Shown here one piece after another: positions 1 to 9,229 of a stretch of DNA of 64,000 nucleotides (position 1 is the first letter of the stretch; each line of letters opens with the position of its first letter). The translations under genes were made by a program, and so were the position numbers. Location of the stretch: assembly GCA_002737725.1 (NCBI GenBank), contig NSIP01000005.1, forward strand, positions 1-64,000, read 5' to 3'. Origin of the DNA: Rhodospirillaceae bacterium (lineage in GTDB: Bacteria > Pseudomonadota > Alphaproteobacteria > Rhodospirillales > Rhodospirillaceae). Below the pieces are notes generated by a model. It was not told the DNA's origin, did not search any database, and saw nothing but the letters and a program-made list of their open reading frames with translations.

Positions 1-83
1 GGGAAGCCTTCTACAGCTTCAACCGACCGCACGGCGCCTTCAATGGAAAAACGCCTTACAAGGCTCTCAGAGAAAAGCTATAA
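1..83 (+). pseudogene. IS481-like transposase, C-terminal tail (cut by window edge)
   Basis: The frame open from the window edge (first full codon at 3) encodes the end of an integrase-core transposase: the tail reads FYSFNRPHGAFNGKTPYKAL and stops at TAA 81-83. The N-R-P-H-G-A block followed by T-P-Y is typical of the last part of the DDE domain in IS481/IS3-type transposases. Only about 26 residues are visible, so intactness and element ends cannot be judged. No terminal inverted repeat was recognised between the stop and bpt at 154. Confidence 0.6.
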
Positions 84-153
84 TCCCAAAACCCAAGCGT
101 CTCGCAAGTTCGTCGACCTTACACGCACACCAGGCGGCTAAAAGTTCAAGGGC

Positions 154-891
154 ATGGATCAAACACCCCTCAAACGGCCACAGTTCTTTTTTACCACGGC
201 GCCACTGCCGTGCCCGTATTTGCCTGAACGGCTTGAGCGCAAAATCGTCACCGAGCTGTCCGGGCCCGGCGCTGAAAACCTGCACGAAGGCCTAGCGCGG
301 GCAGGCTTCCGCCGCAGTCATTCGATCGCCTATGCGCCGGCCTGCCCTGGATGCCGCTCGTGTGTGCCGGTGCGCGTGGTTGCGCCTGAGTTCACGCGCC
401 GCCGTACACTAGCGCGGACCTGGCGTGAAAACGAAGACTTGCTCGCCGTTAAGGTTCTGTCGCGCGCCAGCAACGAGCAATTCGATTTGTTCACGCGCTA
501 TCAGCAAAGCCGCCACACCGGCAGTGACATGGCGTTAATGGGATTTTACGAATACTGCGCCATGGTGGAAGACAGTCCGATTGACACCTTCGTCATCGAA
601 TTTCGCGACAACATGGGCGCCCTTGTCGCGGTGTGCCTGACTGACCGCACCAACGATGGCCTCTCGGCGGTCTATAGTTTCTTTGAAGCCAACAGCCAGC
701 GCCAAAGCCTGGGCAATTATATTGTTCTTTGGCTGATCGAACATGCGCGCAAGCTCAGCTTGTCTTACGTCTACTTAGGCTACTGGATCGCGGGCAGCCC
801 GAAGATGGGCTACAAGGTCCGCTTCCAACCCATGGAATCGTTAGGTGCCAGCGGATGGACGCGGATGGATGACGTGACTGAGGCGGATTAG
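154..891 (+). CDS. bpt: Aspartate/glutamate leucyltransferase (arginyl/leucyl-tRNA-protein transferase)
   Basis: Transfers an amino acid from aminoacyl-tRNA to the N terminus of proteins starting with Asp or Glu, marking them for ClpS/ClpAP turnover (bacterial N-end rule). The 245-residue length is usual for the family. The N-terminal ATE domain has its cysteines at C20 (PCPYLPE) and C64-x2-C67-x2-C70 (CPGCRSC). The C-terminal domain ends with the family block YLGYWIAGSPKMGYK. It converges on parC, the two stop regions overlapping by 4 bp. Whether it transfers Leu or Arg cannot be read from sequence; Bpt-type proteins are usually leucyl. Confidence 0.92.
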   Translation: MDQTPLKRPQFFFTTAPLPCPYLPERLERKIVTELSGPGAENLHEGLARAGFRRSHSIAYAPACPGCRSCVPVRVVAPEFTRRRTLARTWRENEDLLAVKVLSRASNEQFDLFTRYQQSRHTGSDMALMGFYEYCAMVEDSPIDTFVIEFRDNMGALVAVCLTDRTNDGLSAVYSFFEANSQRQSLGNYIVLWLIEHARKLSLSYVYLGYWIAGSPKMGYKVRFQPMESLGASGWTRMDDVTEAD

Positions 892-3182
892 CCGCTAAAT
901 GGCCTTTCATCGCGGGTGAAGCCCTTCATGGGCAAACGGCCAGCTTGGGCGCGTTGGCCAATCCATTCTTTGAGCGCCGTTTCCACACGTTCGCCATTGC
1001 CCGACATCCACGTCAGCCCGGCTTTGAGCGTGAACACTTTGGCGTCTGCGCAGCCGCCGTCTTGGTAGCGCTGCAAAATCACGCCTCGCCCCTTGCTCAT
1101 TTCTGGAACTTTACTTAACGGGAAAATCAGCAGCTTGCGGTTGTCGCCGATGATCGCGACATGATCGCCCGCCTTCGCCAAGGCTTCATCGAGCAGGCCC
1201 GTTGTCAGCGCCATCAATGGTGAACAGACCACGGCTTTTTCTCCATCCGCCAAGTTGAGCGCCTGTTTGCCATTCTTGGTTTGCGCAAACACTTGCTCGG
1301 CAGGCACTACAAATCCGCGACCTTCGTTCGACACCACCAAGAATTTTTGCTCGCGGTTAAAGACCGTCATGGAAATAATGGTGGCATCGTTCGGGAGTTC
1401 GATGATGAGGCGGATGGGCTCGCCAAAGCCCCTGCCCTGCGGCAGTTTGTCGGCGCCGATGGCATAGAATCGTCCATCCGATCCAAACAGTAAAATTTTA
1501 TCCGTCGATTGCGCTTTCACGGCGGCCTGGTACGCATCGCCTTCTTTGTACTTCACGTCAGAATCGCCCGAGAGCACATCATCGCGGTGGCCCTTCATGG
1601 CCCTGATCCAGCCCTTGGCTGACAAGATCACCGTCACCGGCTCCTTCTCCACCAACGCATCGATGGGAATAACCACTGCTGTGGGCGCGCTGCCCAGTTC
1701 GGTGCGGCGCTTGCCGAGCGGCGTTTTTTGGCCGAACTCATCTTTGATTTCTTTGACTTGACCGGCAATGGCTTTCCACTGCTGGCTTTCGTCTTTGACC
1801 AACGCCGCAAGCACCTTTCTCTCCTCCGAGAGTTCTTTGTGTTCGCTCTTGATCTCGAACTCTTCGAGCTTGCGCAAACTGCGCAAGCGCATGTTCAAAA
1901 TAGCTTCGGCTTGATTGTCGGTCAGCCCAAACGCCTTCATCAATTTGGGCTTGGGCTCGTCCTCGGTGCGGATGATTTTGATCACCTTGTCGAGGTTCAG
2001 GTAGCAGATCAAATAGCCTTCCAGCAGTTCCAGGCGGTTCTTGATCTTTTCCAGGCGATGTTTGCTTCGGCGCACCAGCACGATTTGGCGATGGTCCAGG
2101 AACGCCTGCAACAACTCGCGCAAACCCATCACGCGCGGCGTACCATCGGCCCCCAGCACGTTCATGTTCATCCCGAAGCGGATTTCCAATTCGGTCTGGC
2201 GGAATAGTTGTTCCATGCATTGTTCAGGGTCAACCGTGCGCGATTTCGGCTCCAAAACGATCCGAACGTCCTCGGTAGATTCATCACGAATGTCGGCCAG
2301 CAGCGGCAGCTTTTTATCGTTCAGTAATTCAGCGATGCGCTCGATCAGCTTGGCCTTTTGCACCTGATAGGGAATTTGGGTGATAATGAGGTTGAACTGC
2401 CCACGGTCATACTTCTCGATATTCCACTTTGCGCGCACCCGGAGCGAACCGCGGCCCGTCGCATAAGCATCGCGGATGGTGTCGCGGCTTTCGGCAATGA
2501 TTCCACCCGTGGGAAAATCAGGCCCCTGCACATATTCCAATAGCGTCGTCACATGGGCTTTTGGCGTTTTGATCAGGTGCAACAGCGCATCGCACAACTC
2601 GCCCACATTGTGCGGTGGAATATTGGTCGCCATACCGACCGCGATTCCCGACGAGCCATTGGCCAGCAAATTCGGCACCACCGAGGGCATGACGATGGGT
2701 TCAGATTCTTCACCGTCGTACGTCACGCGAAAATCGATGGCGTCTTCATCCAGGCCATCCATCAACTTCATGGCAAAGGGCGTCAGGCGCGCTTCGGTGT
2801 AACGCATGGCGGCGGCGTTATCGCCGTCGATATTGCCGAAGTTTCCTTGGCCCTCAACCAGCGGATAGCGCACCGCGAAATCTTGCGCCAAGCGCACCAT
2901 GGCGTCGTAAATCGATTGGTCGCCGTGCGGGTGATATTTGCCCATCACGTCGCCGACAACGCGCGCGCATTTCTTGAAGCCTGTCGCGGGGTCCAGCTTG
3001 AGTTGGCGCATGGCGTACATCAGCCGCCGATGGACAGGCTTCAAGCCGTCGCGCACATCGGGCAGTGAACGCGAAATGATGGTCGACAGCGCGTAGGCCA
3101 GGTAACGCTCGCCGAGCGCGTCGGCCAGGGGCGTTGGGCGAATCTCACCCACAGGCTTCGGGGCAACAGGCGTTTTAGCCAT
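888..3182 (-). CDS. parC: DNA topoisomerase IV subunit A
   Basis: Breakage-reunion subunit of topoisomerase IV, which with ParE separates linked daughter chromosomes. At 764 residues it has the catalytic core (about 15-480) followed by a beta-pinwheel C-terminal domain. The active tyrosine is Y128 in AAAMRYTEARL. ParC is preferred over GyrA because the C-terminal domain is shorter and degenerate, and a canonical GyrA box was not seen. The quinolone region reads HPHGDQSIYDAMV, so the residue equivalent to E. coli Ser80 is Gln89 and that equivalent to Glu84 is Asp93. No parE lies in this window. Confidence 0.93.
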   Translation of the reverse strand: MAKTPVAPKPVGEIRPTPLADALGERYLAYALSTIISRSLPDVRDGLKPVHRRLMYAMRQLKLDPATGFKKCARVVGDVMGKYHPHGDQSIYDAMVRLAQDFAVRYPLVEGQGNFGNIDGDNAAAMRYTEARLTPFAMKLMDGLDEDAIDFRVTYDGEESEPIVMPSVVPNLLANGSSGIAVGMATNIPPHNVGELCDALLHLIKTPKAHVTTLLEYVQGPDFPTGGIIAESRDTIRDAYATGRGSLRVRAKWNIEKYDRGQFNLIITQIPYQVQKAKLIERIAELLNDKKLPLLADIRDESTEDVRIVLEPKSRTVDPEQCMEQLFRQTELEIRFGMNMNVLGADGTPRVMGLRELLQAFLDHRQIVLVRRSKHRLEKIKNRLELLEGYLICYLNLDKVIKIIRTEDEPKPKLMKAFGLTDNQAEAILNMRLRSLRKLEEFEIKSEHKELSEERKVLAALVKDESQQWKAIAGQVKEIKDEFGQKTPLGKRRTELGSAPTAVVIPIDALVEKEPVTVILSAKGWIRAMKGHRDDVLSGDSDVKYKEGDAYQAAVKAQSTDKILLFGSDGRFYAIGADKLPQGRGFGEPIRLIIELPNDATIISMTVFNREQKFLVVSNEGRGFVVPAEQVFAQTKNGKQALNLADGEKAVVCSPLMALTTGLLDEALAKAGDHVAIIGDNRKLLIFPLSKVPEMSKGRGVILQRYQDGGCADAKVFTLKAGLTWMSGNGERVETALKEWIGQRAQAGRLPMKGFTRDERPFSG

Positions 3183-3358
3183 AGGCAGCAGAACTCCGAG
3201 ATATAAAGGCTAGCCCAACCGGGGCCCGCGCACTTTCTATATGTAGTATGCCACGAAATCCAGCCGTCAACAAATTGTGCAAAATTGGGCTCAAAGTTGC
3301 CGGTCACAGCCATATAAACTCTGATACCCAAAGGCGCAGAATCCTTCAGGAGGGTTGT

Positions 3359-3847
3359 ATGCCACGCCACCTGATCAATCTGATCTGCGGCTCGACTGGC
3401 GCGGGCAAAACAAATTACGCGATTGAACTGACCCAACGTCTTGGCGCAATCAGGATTTCAATTGACGAATGGATGACCGCGCTTTTTTTGATAGATCGCC
3501 AGCAACCTATCGATCCCGCATGGGCAATGGAGCGCATCAGTCGTTGCCAAGATCAGATTTGGTCAACAGCCCTTCAAGCCGCCCGGCAAGGAATTCCCTG
3601 CGTGCTCGACTTAGGCTTCACCCAAAAATCCCAACGCAGTAAATTCGTGGCCCTGGTCAGCGATGCAGGGCTTCTGCTCCAACTTCATTTTCTTGACGTG
3701 CCTGCGACCGAACGCTGGCGCAGAGTCGAACAAAGAAACGCTGCCAAGTCGGCGACTTATCAACTCACATTCAATGTCACACGTGAGATGTTCGATTACG
3801 TTGAAGGTATGAGGGAGCCTCCGGTGGCTGAAGAAATGACCGCATGA
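3359..3847 (+). CDS. P-loop kinase/ATPase of the AAA_33 (zeta-toxin/gluconate-kinase-like) type
   Basis: A 162-residue single-domain P-loop protein. Walker A is GSTGAGKT at residues 11-18, directly after the first beta strand, followed by an acidic residue pair near SIDEW and a lid-like basic region (RRVEQRN). This is the build of small-molecule or nucleic-acid kinases such as AAA_33, which includes zeta-toxin and Clp1-like kinases. The start at 3359 is chosen because AGGAGG stands 6 bp upstream; an ATG at 3248 in the same frame has no such signal. It stands alone between divergent parC and convergent recO, so substrate and role are unknown. No antitoxin-like gene is adjacent. Confidence 0.75.
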   Translation: MPRHLINLICGSTGAGKTNYAIELTQRLGAIRISIDEWMTALFLIDRQQPIDPAWAMERISRCQDQIWSTALQAARQGIPCVLDLGFTQKSQRSKFVALVSDAGLLLQLHFLDVPATERWRRVEQRNAAKSATYQLTFNVTREMFDYVEGMREPPVAEEMTA

Positions 3848-3878
3848 AACGGTATACGCACTTCATCTTAGTACCTTT

Positions 3879-3903
3879 CCCTCTCCAATTTCATGGGAGA
3901 GGG
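3879..3903. terminator. Hairpin between convergent genes
   Basis: CCCTCTCC and GGGAGAGGG are complementary arms around an 8-base loop, placed between the ends of the P-loop kinase gene and recO. There is no long T-run on either side, so it is a weak terminator candidate or a dispersed hairpin. Confidence 0.4.
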
Positions 3904-3920
3904 TTTGAGACGCGACTAGC

Positions 3921-4640
3921 TCAGCCCTTCAACCGCTCGACCAACCGAGCCCGGGCGGCGGGCATAGGCTGGTGATGGGGCGCGAAGACGTGCGTTTCAA
4001 AAAAGTGGCCGGTCAAAGACAGCGCCGCCACGACATCAGCGTTCGATGCTCCGCCATCGGCGCGCAGAAATGAGGGCAGCGCCAACAAACGATTGGCATA
4101 GGGCGCACCCGCCTCAGCAGATACCGCGCGGCCTGATTTCGGCGAGACGTAAATGAGATTTTCAAGCGAGCCCGTGCCCGCGCAGGCCGTGAGGTCGAGG
4201 CCGAAACCCAAATCACGCAGCACTTCTAACTCCCAGCGTGCGTAACGTGCCGCCCAACCATCGGTCGACAATGAACTGAGAAAAGCTAACGTCGTGCGTT
4301 CAATCTCGGGCTGCGGTTGGCGTTCAGGCAGCAGCGCATCTATCAAGGCGCACATTGATGACAACACCGCCAGTCGGCTAGGGTCTTGCATAAGCTCGGC
4401 GGAGTAACTGCGCACCAATTCCACAATCATTGTGCCCAGATGCTCGTCCAGGCGCGCGCGCCAGGTTGCTTTGATGACGTTGCCTGGTTGCAGTGCGCCT
4501 TTCATACGACGGCTGGAACCCGCTTTCACCAGGCCTGCATAGCGGCCATTGTTCTCGGTGAGAATGGAAACGATGGCGTCGTACTCGCCATGACGCCGGA
4601 CCGAAAGAATGAGACCTTGGTCTTCCCAGGTCACCGCCAC
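3921..4640 (-). CDS. recO: DNA repair protein RecO
   Basis: Recombination mediator that loads RecA onto SSB-coated single strands with RecR (RecFOR gap repair). The protein is 239 residues, normal for the family. The N-terminal OB fold starts with GLILSVRRHGEYDAIVSIL and is followed by VKAGSSRRMKGALQPGN, both characteristic; a helical C-terminal half follows. It is the last gene of the leftward block, 15 bp after the small membrane protein gene. Synteny with era and rnc is common in Alphaproteobacteria. Confidence 0.9.
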   Translation of the reverse strand: MAVTWEDQGLILSVRRHGEYDAIVSILTENNGRYAGLVKAGSSRRMKGALQPGNVIKATWRARLDEHLGTMIVELVRSYSAELMQDPSRLAVLSSMCALIDALLPERQPQPEIERTTLAFLSSLSTDGWAARYARWELEVLRDLGFGLDLTACAGTGSLENLIYVSPKSGRAVSAEAGAPYANRLLALPSFLRADGGASNADVVAALSLTGHFFETHVFAPHHQPMPAARARLVERLKG

Positions 4641-4655
4641 GGTGAATCCGCGCGC

Positions 4656-4823
4656 CTAAGAACGGTTAAACAGCAGAATGAGCCCGGTCATAAGCCCCGC
4701 CAGACCCACAAACATAAGTAAATAGTCAGGTGTGCTGGTAGGGATTTGACGGCCACGGCGAATCACCAGGCCGGCCAACGCCAGCACACCAGCAAAGAAA
4801 CAAAAGACTGCGAATAATTTCAC
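4656..4823 (-). CDS. Small two-span membrane protein, function unknown
   Basis: A short frame encoding two hydrophobic helices (KLFAVFCFFAGVLALAGLVI and LLMFVGLAGLMTGLILLF) separated by a basic loop. From GTG 4823 it would be 55 residues. An ATG at 4892 extends the frame to 78 residues, but that ATG lies inside a dispersed palindrome (4865-4895), so the longer N terminus is probably artefactual. Placed between era and recO on the same strand, it is likely cotranscribed with them. Family not recognised. Confidence 0.5.
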   Translation of the reverse strand: MKLFAVFCFFAGVLALAGLVIRRGRQIPTSTPDYLLMFVGLAGLMTGLILLFNRS

Positions 4824-4864
4824 GGCAAGTCCCGAACCAGTAAACTTACTTGTAACGCGCTCCA

Positions 4865-4895
4865 CCCTGGATACCCCGCATTCGCGGGGCATGAC
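4865..4895. repeat. Dispersed palindrome, family 1, copy P1 (solitary)
   Basis: The segment runs from CCCTGG through a CCCCGC/GCGGGG stem to ATGAC. It is the reverse orientation of the family consensus described at 41733. Unlike the other six copies it has no facing partner nearby. Confidence 0.75.
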
Positions 4896-4911
4896 AACAG
4901 CGGTTTAAGCA

Positions 4912-5826
4912 TCAGGCATTGAAGTCGAGCCCCCACGTGGCAAACAGGCCGCGATCTTCGCGCCAGTTTTCCTTTACTTTGACGTGTAAGAACAAATGAA
5001 TTTTTCGGTCGAGCAGGCGCTCTAACTCAGCCCGCGCCTTGGCGCCGATGTTTTTAATGCGCTTGCCGCCCTCGCCCAGCACTATGGCTTTATGATTGTC
5101 GCGCGAAATATAGATGTTTTGTTCGACGCGCGAGCTGCCGTCCTTGAGGTCTTTCCAGCTTTCGGTTTCCACCGCGCAGGAATAGGGCAATTCTTGATTG
5201 AGCTGCATAAACAATTGCTCGCGAGTAATTTCGGCTGCCAGCAACCGGCCCGGCATATCCGAGACGTCGTCTTCGGGGAACATCCACGGGCCTTGCGGCA
5301 TCGCCTTACCGATATGTTCTTTCACACGATCTAGCCCGTCGCCAGTCAGGGCTGAAACCATAAAAATTTCTGAAAACAAGCCTGCCTGATCTAAGCGGCG
5401 GGTGAGGTCGAGTAGGATGCCCTTGTCGGCGATATCGACCTTATTCAGCAACAGAATCGCTTTGCGCTGGCTGGCCTTCAATTGCTCGAGAATGTGTTCG
5501 CTATCTTCGCTGAGTTTGCGCGAGGCATCGACAACGAACATCACAACTTCAGCATCACCTGCGCCTGTCCAGGCGGCCGCCACCATCGCGCGATCAAAGC
5601 GCTGCTTGGCGGCAAAGATGCCCGGCGTATCAACGTAAATCACCTGAGCTGCGCCATACATGGCGATGCCGCGCACAATGCTGCGTGTGGTCTGGGCCTT
5701 GGGCGAGACAATGGACACCTTGGTGCCCACCAGCGCATTGACCAACGTCGACTTACCAGCATTGGGTGCGCCGATAACTGCGACAAAACCGCAGTAGGGT
5801 ATGGGTTGGGCGATGTCGTCGGTCAT
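4912..5826 (-). CDS. era: GTPase Era
   Basis: Essential GTPase that binds the 3' end of 16S rRNA during 30S assembly. The 304 residues contain G1 GAPNAGKS (19-26), G3 DTPG, G4 NKVD and a C-terminal KH domain (about 225-295) with the motif GEGGKRIKNIGAKAR. The start overlaps the rnc stop by 4 bp (ATGA type), so the two are translationally coupled, as is usual in Proteobacteria. The C-terminal sequence DRGLFATWGLDF is typical of alphaproteobacterial Era. Confidence 0.96.
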   Translation of the reverse strand: MTDDIAQPIPYCGFVAVIGAPNAGKSTLVNALVGTKVSIVSPKAQTTRSIVRGIAMYGAAQVIYVDTPGIFAAKQRFDRAMVAAAWTGAGDAEVVMFVVDASRKLSEDSEHILEQLKASQRKAILLLNKVDIADKGILLDLTRRLDQAGLFSEIFMVSALTGDGLDRVKEHIGKAMPQGPWMFPEDDVSDMPGRLLAAEITREQLFMQLNQELPYSCAVETESWKDLKDGSSRVEQNIYISRDNHKAIVLGEGGKRIKNIGAKARAELERLLDRKIHLFLHVKVKENWREDRGLFATWGLDFNA

Positions 5827-6530
5827 GATGGGTTCAATGTCTTCAATAATTGCAATGCAGCGGCCTGCTCGGCGATGCGCTTCGAGCGCCCTGCCCCGTC
5901 GGCCTCACCATGACCCTCAACGCGGACCGTCACCACAAAATTCGGCGCATGTGCCGGGCCATCCTGCGAGGTGACGGTATATCTGGGCAAAGGGAGGCTG
6001 CGGCCCTGAGCCCATTCTTGCAAGGTGCTTTTGGAATCCTTCGGCGGCGCGACAGATTCGTCTACCACTGCCGCCCACTGCGAACGAATAAAAGCGCCGG
6101 CTGGCTCTAAACCGCCATCCAGATAAACCGCGCCCAACACGGCTTCGCAGGCATCGGCCAGCACGGCATCCATATCTTCGGCCAATTGGCCAGGGCCCAT
6201 GCGAATCACGCTGGCCATACCGCTGGCGCGCGCCACCCGCGCCAATGTCGGCGCACTGACCAACACAGCTAACCGCAACGCAAGTTGCCCCTCGGCCTCA
6301 TGGGTGAATCGTTGGAAAAGCAATTCAGCGATTACCAAGCCCAGCACGCGATCGCCTAAAAACTCGAGGCGCTCATTAGCGAAACTGTCGGTCTCGACCG
6401 CACCGCCAGCCTTGCGCATCCCCACAAGGCTGCGATGCGTGAGTGCACGCGTCAGTAGTGTCTGGTCCTTGAAACGATGACCCAGGACGGCTTCGAGTGG
6501 GTGTCGTTGATCGTCAGGTTGGCCCGTCAT
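5823..6530 (-). CDS. rnc: Ribonuclease III
   Basis: Double-strand-specific endonuclease for rRNA processing and antisense decay. The catalytic signature ERLEFLGDRVLGL is near residue 50, followed by the second acidic pair (DACEAVLGAVYLDGG) and a C-terminal dsRNA-binding domain (about 160-232). ATG 6530 gives 235 residues; a GTG at 6542 adds four and overlaps the lepB stop (TAGTG), so that start is also possible. The gene sits between lepB and era in a coupled block. The residue before LGLVI is Arg where many homologues have Ser or Ala. Confidence 0.93.
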   Translation of the reverse strand: MTGQPDDQRHPLEAVLGHRFKDQTLLTRALTHRSLVGMRKAGGAVETDSFANERLEFLGDRVLGLVIAELLFQRFTHEAEGQLALRLAVLVSAPTLARVARASGMASVIRMGPGQLAEDMDAVLADACEAVLGAVYLDGGLEPAGAFIRSQWAAVVDESVAPPKDSKSTLQEWAQGRSLPLPRYTVTSQDGPAHAPNFVVTVRVEGHGEADGAGRSKRIAEQAAALQLLKTLNPS

Positions 6531-6541
6531 GGCCGCGCGCA

Positions 6542-7303
6542 CTAGATGATGCGGTCGAAGAAACGGTTAAAGCGCATGGCGAACGGCCAGCGCCAAATTT
6601 CCCAAATCGCCGCCGTTCCGTCGGTGGAGAAAAACAAAACTTCAGCGCGGCCAACTAAATTTTCATCGGGGACGAAGCCCACGTCGGCGCGGCTATCAAG
6701 CGAGTTATCACGGTTGTCACCCATCATGAAGTAATGACCGGCGGGCACGACATATTCGCGGGTGTTGTCGTAACTTTTGCTGTCGCCCTCTTCGAGGATG
6801 AGATGCTGTTTGCCCTCGGGCAATGTCTCTTTGTACTGCGTGACGCGACGCATACTGCCAAAGCGATCTGTATAGACAAAGTCGTCCATGCGTTCGCGTT
6901 CAACGATCTCATTATTAATGAACACCCGCCCATCTTTAACTTGAATGGTATCGCCAGGAAGACCGATCAACCGCTTGATGTAGTCGGTCTTATTGTCGCG
7001 GGGCAGCTTGAACACAATCACGTCGCCGCGCTCGGGGGCCTCACTGAGCACACGGCCAGACATCGGCATGATGCTGAGCGGGAAAGAATGGCGGCTATAG
7101 CCATACGAAAACTTCGAGACGAACAGATAATCGCCTTCCAACAGCGTTGGAATCATCGAGCCAGAGGGAATATTGAAAGGCTCAAAAGCCAACGAGCGGA
7201 TCACCAGCGCAATCAGAACGGCATAGATCACCGTCTGCACAGTCTCCAAAAAGCCCTCTTGCTTCTTAGGGGCCGCCTTACCGTTAATCGTAGTTTGAGC
7301 CAT
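6542..7303 (-). CDS. lepB: Signal peptidase I
   Basis: Membrane serine-lysine protease that removes Sec and Tat signal peptides on the outer face of the inner membrane. The start at 7303 gives 253 residues; a frame upstream to 7393 lacks support. One transmembrane helix (about 23-45) precedes the catalytic box PSGSMIPTLLEGDYL. The general-base Lys lies in YIKRLIGLPGD, and the third box is GDNRDNSLDSR. It is cotranscribed with rnc and era, and with secG and the Tat and Sec substrates in this window it belongs to the export pathway. Confidence 0.95.
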   Translation of the reverse strand: MAQTTINGKAAPKKQEGFLETVQTVIYAVLIALVIRSLAFEPFNIPSGSMIPTLLEGDYLFVSKFSYGYSRHSFPLSIMPMSGRVLSEAPERGDVIVFKLPRDNKTDYIKRLIGLPGDTIQVKDGRVFINNEIVERERMDDFVYTDRFGSMRRVTQYKETLPEGKQHLILEEGDSKSYDNTREYVVPAGHYFMMGDNRDNSLDSRADVGFVPDENLVGRAEVLFFSTDGTAAIWEIWRWPFAMRFNRFFDRII

Positions 7304-7461
7304 GAATGATTGCAATAATAATGCGTTAAGGAATGGCGGCCTGACATAACCGCGCGCGAGATCAGATAAGCCCGCGCGAGCCCCCAAAGTCAAGCGCAGG
7401 CCCCATGACGTGCTTGTGAGGTAGATGAAGGGCTTGTGAGGGAAAGACCTAGAACATTACC

Positions 7462-7875
7462 CTAATTCTTCGTGATCGCACTAATGATCACCATGGCCTC
7501 GGCCATGGGATATTCGTCAGTAATAGTGAGGTCGACACGCGGCTCCATGCCAGGTGGCGTGATGGCTTTTAAGCGTTCAGCCGCCCCCCCCGTCATCATA
7601 ATCGTCGGCTTGCCCGAAGGCAAATTGACGACACTCAAATCCTTCCAATAGACGCCAGCCCGAAACCCTGTTCCCAACGCCTTCGATGCGGCCTCTTTAG
7701 CGGCATATCTTTTGGCGTATGTGGCAGCATAGACATGCCCTGCGCCCTTGCGGCGTTCGGCCTTACGTTGCTCAGCGTCCGTAAAAATGCGTTGAATGAA
7801 TCGGTCGCCAAAACGTTCCAGCGTTTTTTCGATGCGCCGAATATCGATCAGGTCGTTGCCGATGCCGAGAATCAT
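7462..7875 (-). CDS. acpS: Holo-[acyl-carrier-protein] synthase
   Basis: Transfers 4'-phosphopantetheine from CoA to apo-ACP, activating fatty-acid synthesis. At 137 residues it is of usual length. The Mg-binding motif is [13 protein letters not shown] at the N terminus; the second motif FAAKEA is present as [15 protein letters not shown]. It overlaps pdxJ by 4 bp, an arrangement (pdxJ-acpS-lepB-rnc-era) widely conserved in Proteobacteria. Confidence 0.95.
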   Translation of the reverse strand: MILGIGNDLIDIRRIEKTLERFGDRFIQRIFTDAEQRKAERRKGAGHVYAATYAKRYAAKEAASKALGTGFRAGVYWKDLSVVNLPSGKPTIMMTGGAAERLKAITPPGMEPRVDLTITDEYPMAEAMVIISAITKN

Positions 7876-8624
7876 GTGGACAGGCCTGCGCGTGCAGCAT
7901 CCATGATGGCGCGCATGCGCGCAATGGCGGGTGCAAAACCTACGAAGATGGCCTCACCCACCAAAAAGTGACCGATGTTGAGTTCGGCTAACGTGGGAAT
8001 GGCGGCAATAGGTTCGACGGTATCAAAGCCCAGGCCATGCCCGGCATGACATTCTAGGCCGATCTTGGCGGCATGCGCGGCGGCCACTTCCAACCGTTTC
8101 AGTTGTTTTTCGCGCGCAGGCCCTACTGGCGTTTCGCAGTAAAGGCCCGTGTGGAGTTCCACAACAGGCGCACCAAGTGATTTCGAAGCATCGAGCTGGC
8201 TTAGCTCAGCTTCAATAAACAACGAGACCCGAATACCCGCGCCCACCAATTCGCGCACATAGGGGGCTAAGTGGTTATGCTGACCCGCCACATCTAAGCC
8301 GCCCTCGGTTGTGCGCTCCTCTCGCTTCTCGGGTACCAAACACACGGCGTGCGGCTTATATTTCAGAGCGATTTTCAGCATTTCATCGGTTGCTGCCATT
8401 TCGAGATTGAGCGGCACCCGCAGTTGCGACATCAGTCGCTCGATATCACCATCAGAAATATGGCGGCGGTCTTCGCGCAAATGTGCGGTAATGCCATCGG
8501 CACCCGCCTCGGCCGCGAGCAGCGCAGCGCGCACAGGATCGGGGTGAGCCCCACCGCGCGCGTTACGCACGGTAGCGACATGATCAACATTCACACCCAA
8601 TCGCGAATGCCCTGTCGCGCTCAC
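7872..8624 (-). CDS. pdxJ: Pyridoxine 5'-phosphate synthase
   Basis: Condenses 1-deoxyxylulose 5-phosphate with 3-amino-2-oxopropyl phosphate to make PNP, the last step of the DXP-dependent vitamin B6 route. It is a TIM barrel with the start motif [18 protein letters not shown], catalytic His in NVDH and Glu in the [12 protein letters not shown] region. GTG 8624 gives 250 residues and overlaps the stop of the DUF2062 gene as GTGA; a longer GTG frame to 8675 would overlap that gene by 55 bp and adds residues foreign to the family. Downstream acpS overlaps by 4 bp. Confidence 0.93.
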   Translation of the reverse strand: MSATGHSRLGVNVDHVATVRNARGGAHPDPVRAALLAAEAGADGITAHLREDRRHISDGDIERLMSQLRVPLNLEMAATDEMLKIALKYKPHAVCLVPEKREERTTEGGLDVAGQHNHLAPYVRELVGAGIRVSLFIEAELSQLDASKSLGAPVVELHTGLYCETPVGPAREKQLKRLEVAAAHAAKIGLECHAGHGLGFDTVEPIAAIPTLAELNIGHFLVGEAIFVGFAPAIARMRAIMDAARAGLST

Positions 8625-9229
8625 TGCGGCAAGTCCCTCTTTAAACGTTCCACTTCTGCTGCTCGGCTTGCCCACCGCCGAATCCTTCGCGCTTGAATCT
8701 TGCGCAAGATTGGCTCAAGGACAAAATATGATGCAAAGCCCACGACGATGGCCACGGGTAAACTGCCCACCAGCATCGGCCAGAAAATGGGGGTGACTTT
8801 CGTAATGAACAGCCCGACGTCCAATTGCACGACGGCCTCTGTCAGGCCGACAAATATCTCAACAAAATCTGCTGCACCCGCATGGCCATACTCCTCCCAC
8901 CCCAGAATAAAGGCGCCAGTGTAGTAGGTCGAAAACCAGACCGGTGGTGCGGTCCAGGGGTTAATCGCTAAGGTACCAATCACTGAGGCCACAAGGCTAC
9001 CTCGCACCACATATGCCAAGCCTAAGCCGACAAGGGCATGCGTCCCGACTGCCGGTGACATGGACGCCGCCATGCCACAGGCGAAACCTGCCGCAATGCT
9101 GGAAGATTTGCCGGGAATACGCTGCATACGATGCCAATAATAGGTGATCGTGCGGCCCCACCCAATGCGGGGCCACACCCAATTTCGCAGGCGATGCCTC
9201 AAGGAAAGTTGGTCTCGGCGGAGGAACAT
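8621..9229 (-). CDS. DUF2062 membrane protein
   Basis: About 202 residues from ATG 9229. The sequence after the basic N terminus ([20 protein letters not shown]) and the block [16 protein letters not shown] with [14 protein letters not shown] mark the DUF2062 family of inner-membrane proteins of unknown biochemical function. Two to three hydrophobic segments are visible (about 58-80, 88-105, 160-180). It heads the block leading to pdxJ, whose GTG start overlaps this stop codon, implying translational coupling. Start choice is uncertain because no strong ribosome-binding site precedes ATG 9229. Confidence 0.8.
   Translation of the reverse strand: MFLRRDQLSLRHRLRNWVWPRIGWGRTITYYWHRMQRIPGKSSSIAAGFACGMAASMSPAVGTHALVGLGLAYVVRGSLVASVIGTLAINPWTAPPVWFSTYYTGAFILGWEEYGHAGAADFVEIFVGLTEAVVQLDVGLFITKVTPIFWPMLVGSLPVAIVVGFASYFVLEPILRKIQARRIRRWASRAAEVERLKRDLPQ

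Noticed and set aside
1728-2207. 159-residue open frame opposite parC
   Set aside because: Lies wholly inside the conserved parC coding sequence and has no family resemblance; Phe/Gln-rich composition is the antisense of parC codons.
3248-3358. 37-residue N-terminal extension of the P-loop kinase
   Set aside because: AGGAGG is placed for ATG 3359, and the P-loop strand follows that start directly.
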